The translations under genes and the position numbers were made by a program. A DNA stretch of 64,000 bases from NCBI GenBank assembly GCA_030867875.1, contig JAOWCC010000019.1, positions 78,272,861 through 78,336,860 on the forward strand, in the 5' to 3' direction. Positions 63,250 to 64,000 of the stretch are shown one piece after another (the stretch's first letter is position 1; each line of letters starts with the position of its first letter). Under the pieces are notes generated by a model that worked only from the letters and a program-made list of their open reading frames with translations, made no database searches and was not told the DNA's origin. Origin of the DNA: Actinernus sp. WN-2022. Lineage: Eukaryota; Cnidaria; Anthozoa; Actiniaria; Actinernidae.

Positions 63250-63620
63250 GAATTTTACATGTAGGTGCGATATCTGCAGAATATCGAAAATCGGATATGT
63301 ATCAGATATTTATCATTCGTCTAATGTCACCTTAATATCATCTAGTATCTGATATTTTTCATGAAATATTTTAGAAAGAAATATCCGATATTTATAGTGG
63401 AAGTGAAGAATATCGATATGTAAGATACTATCAGATATTTATATTTTAGATCTAATATCATATTAATATCCTGTAGTGTCTCATATTTTTCATAAAATAT
63501 CTTAGAAAGAGATACCTTTATCTAAAAGATGTCTAATTAGAAAACAGTCGATAATATCGCATATCAACCTCCTTCACAGAGAAGAGAGACCTTTATCTAA
63601 TAGATATGTTGTAGTTCAAA
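63250..63620. repeat. ATATCxGATATTT-rich interspersed repeat
   Basis: GATATTTAT, TAATATCAT and TATCTAATAGATA motifs recur many times in both orientations. Simple AT-rich satellite-like DNA. Confidence 0.55.
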
Positions 63621-63696
63621 TATATACATTGGTTTAAATATGTTTAAACCAGTTAATGTTTTTGGAAAACTTTAAAACTGGTTTAATATTTTTTTT

Positions 63697-63990
63697 AAGA
63701 TTAAACTGGTTCATAAATTTCAACTAGTTTTTTTTCCAAGATAGTGAAAAGTGAACTCACTAAGGTTAGGTTTATTTAAATTGTGGGTTTGGATTACAAA
63801 TGTAGTTCACAGGACCATTGAAGAAGCATTATTTCAAAAAGATTAAACTGCATGGTTCATAAACTTCAACTATTTTTTTTTTCAAGATATCGAAAAGGGA
63901 ACTCACTAAGGTTAGGTTTATTTAAATTGTGGGTTTGGATTACAAATGTAGTTCACAGGACCATTGAATAAGCATTATTTTTCGACTAGA
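63697..63990. repeat. Two tandem copies of a 146-bp unit
   Basis: TTAAACTGG/CATGGTTCATAAA … GGACCATTGAA(G/T)AAGCATTATTT appears twice, 146 bases apart, with high identity. It may continue beyond the window. Confidence 0.9.
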
Positions 63991-64000
63991 CTGCAGAAAA

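Overview
This window is eukaryotic genomic DNA with one large multi-exon gene embedded in very repeat-rich sequence. Spliced exons with GT/AG borders, the repeat families present (LINE, Penelope, Harbinger, TTAA-flanked, hAT-like and Tigger-like elements, tRNA-like SINEs) and a protein built from Cys-rich modules plus a receptor-for-egg-jelly (REJ) module point to an early-branching animal, most likely an anthozoan cnidarian (coral or sea anemone). That assignment is inference; I could not search a database.

The gene is on the + strand, from an ATG at 5127 to a TAG at 50954-50956. I placed 26 coding exons by hand. The reading frame is kept across all 24 junctions I can see; the 25th lies in or beside the 100-base assembly gap (33844-33943). 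The product, about 2250 residues plus whatever the gap hides, has this order: signal peptide; a long Cys-rich module array (exons 3-9) with an internal duplication of exons 3-4 as exons 5-6; beta-rich domains (10-13); an REJ-like region (14-20); a region with a pentabasic Arg site (21-22); a GAIN-like region ending in a degenerate GPS motif (23-25); a compact alpha/beta domain; one transmembrane helix; and a short cytoplasmic tail. The layout recalls sea-urchin REJ1-type single-pass proteins more than eleven-pass polycystin-1.

The introns are full of mobile DNA. Intron 2 (13 kb) holds a 4.5 kb inverted-repeat element with a 21-bp minisatellite and the start of the same ORF at each end, a cluster of foldback elements, and a Harbinger-type element with TAA target duplications. 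Intron 4 holds TTAA-flanked palindromic elements. Intron 8 begins with a 24-bp minisatellite that multiplies the exon's splice donor. Intron 22 carries an apparently full-length, two-ORF LINE in antisense.

Outside the gene, 1-5100 holds two decayed LINE copies and low-complexity DNA. The 51-64 kb part holds a hAT-like element, LINE 3' ends, a 127-bp satellite with a 5-unit higher-order repeat, Penelope-like fragments split by a Tigger-like element, a 55-bp satellite apparently grown from a LINE endonuclease segment, and a LINE copy interrupted by a 728-bp TTAA element. I found no second host gene, no rRNA and no convincing functional tRNA.
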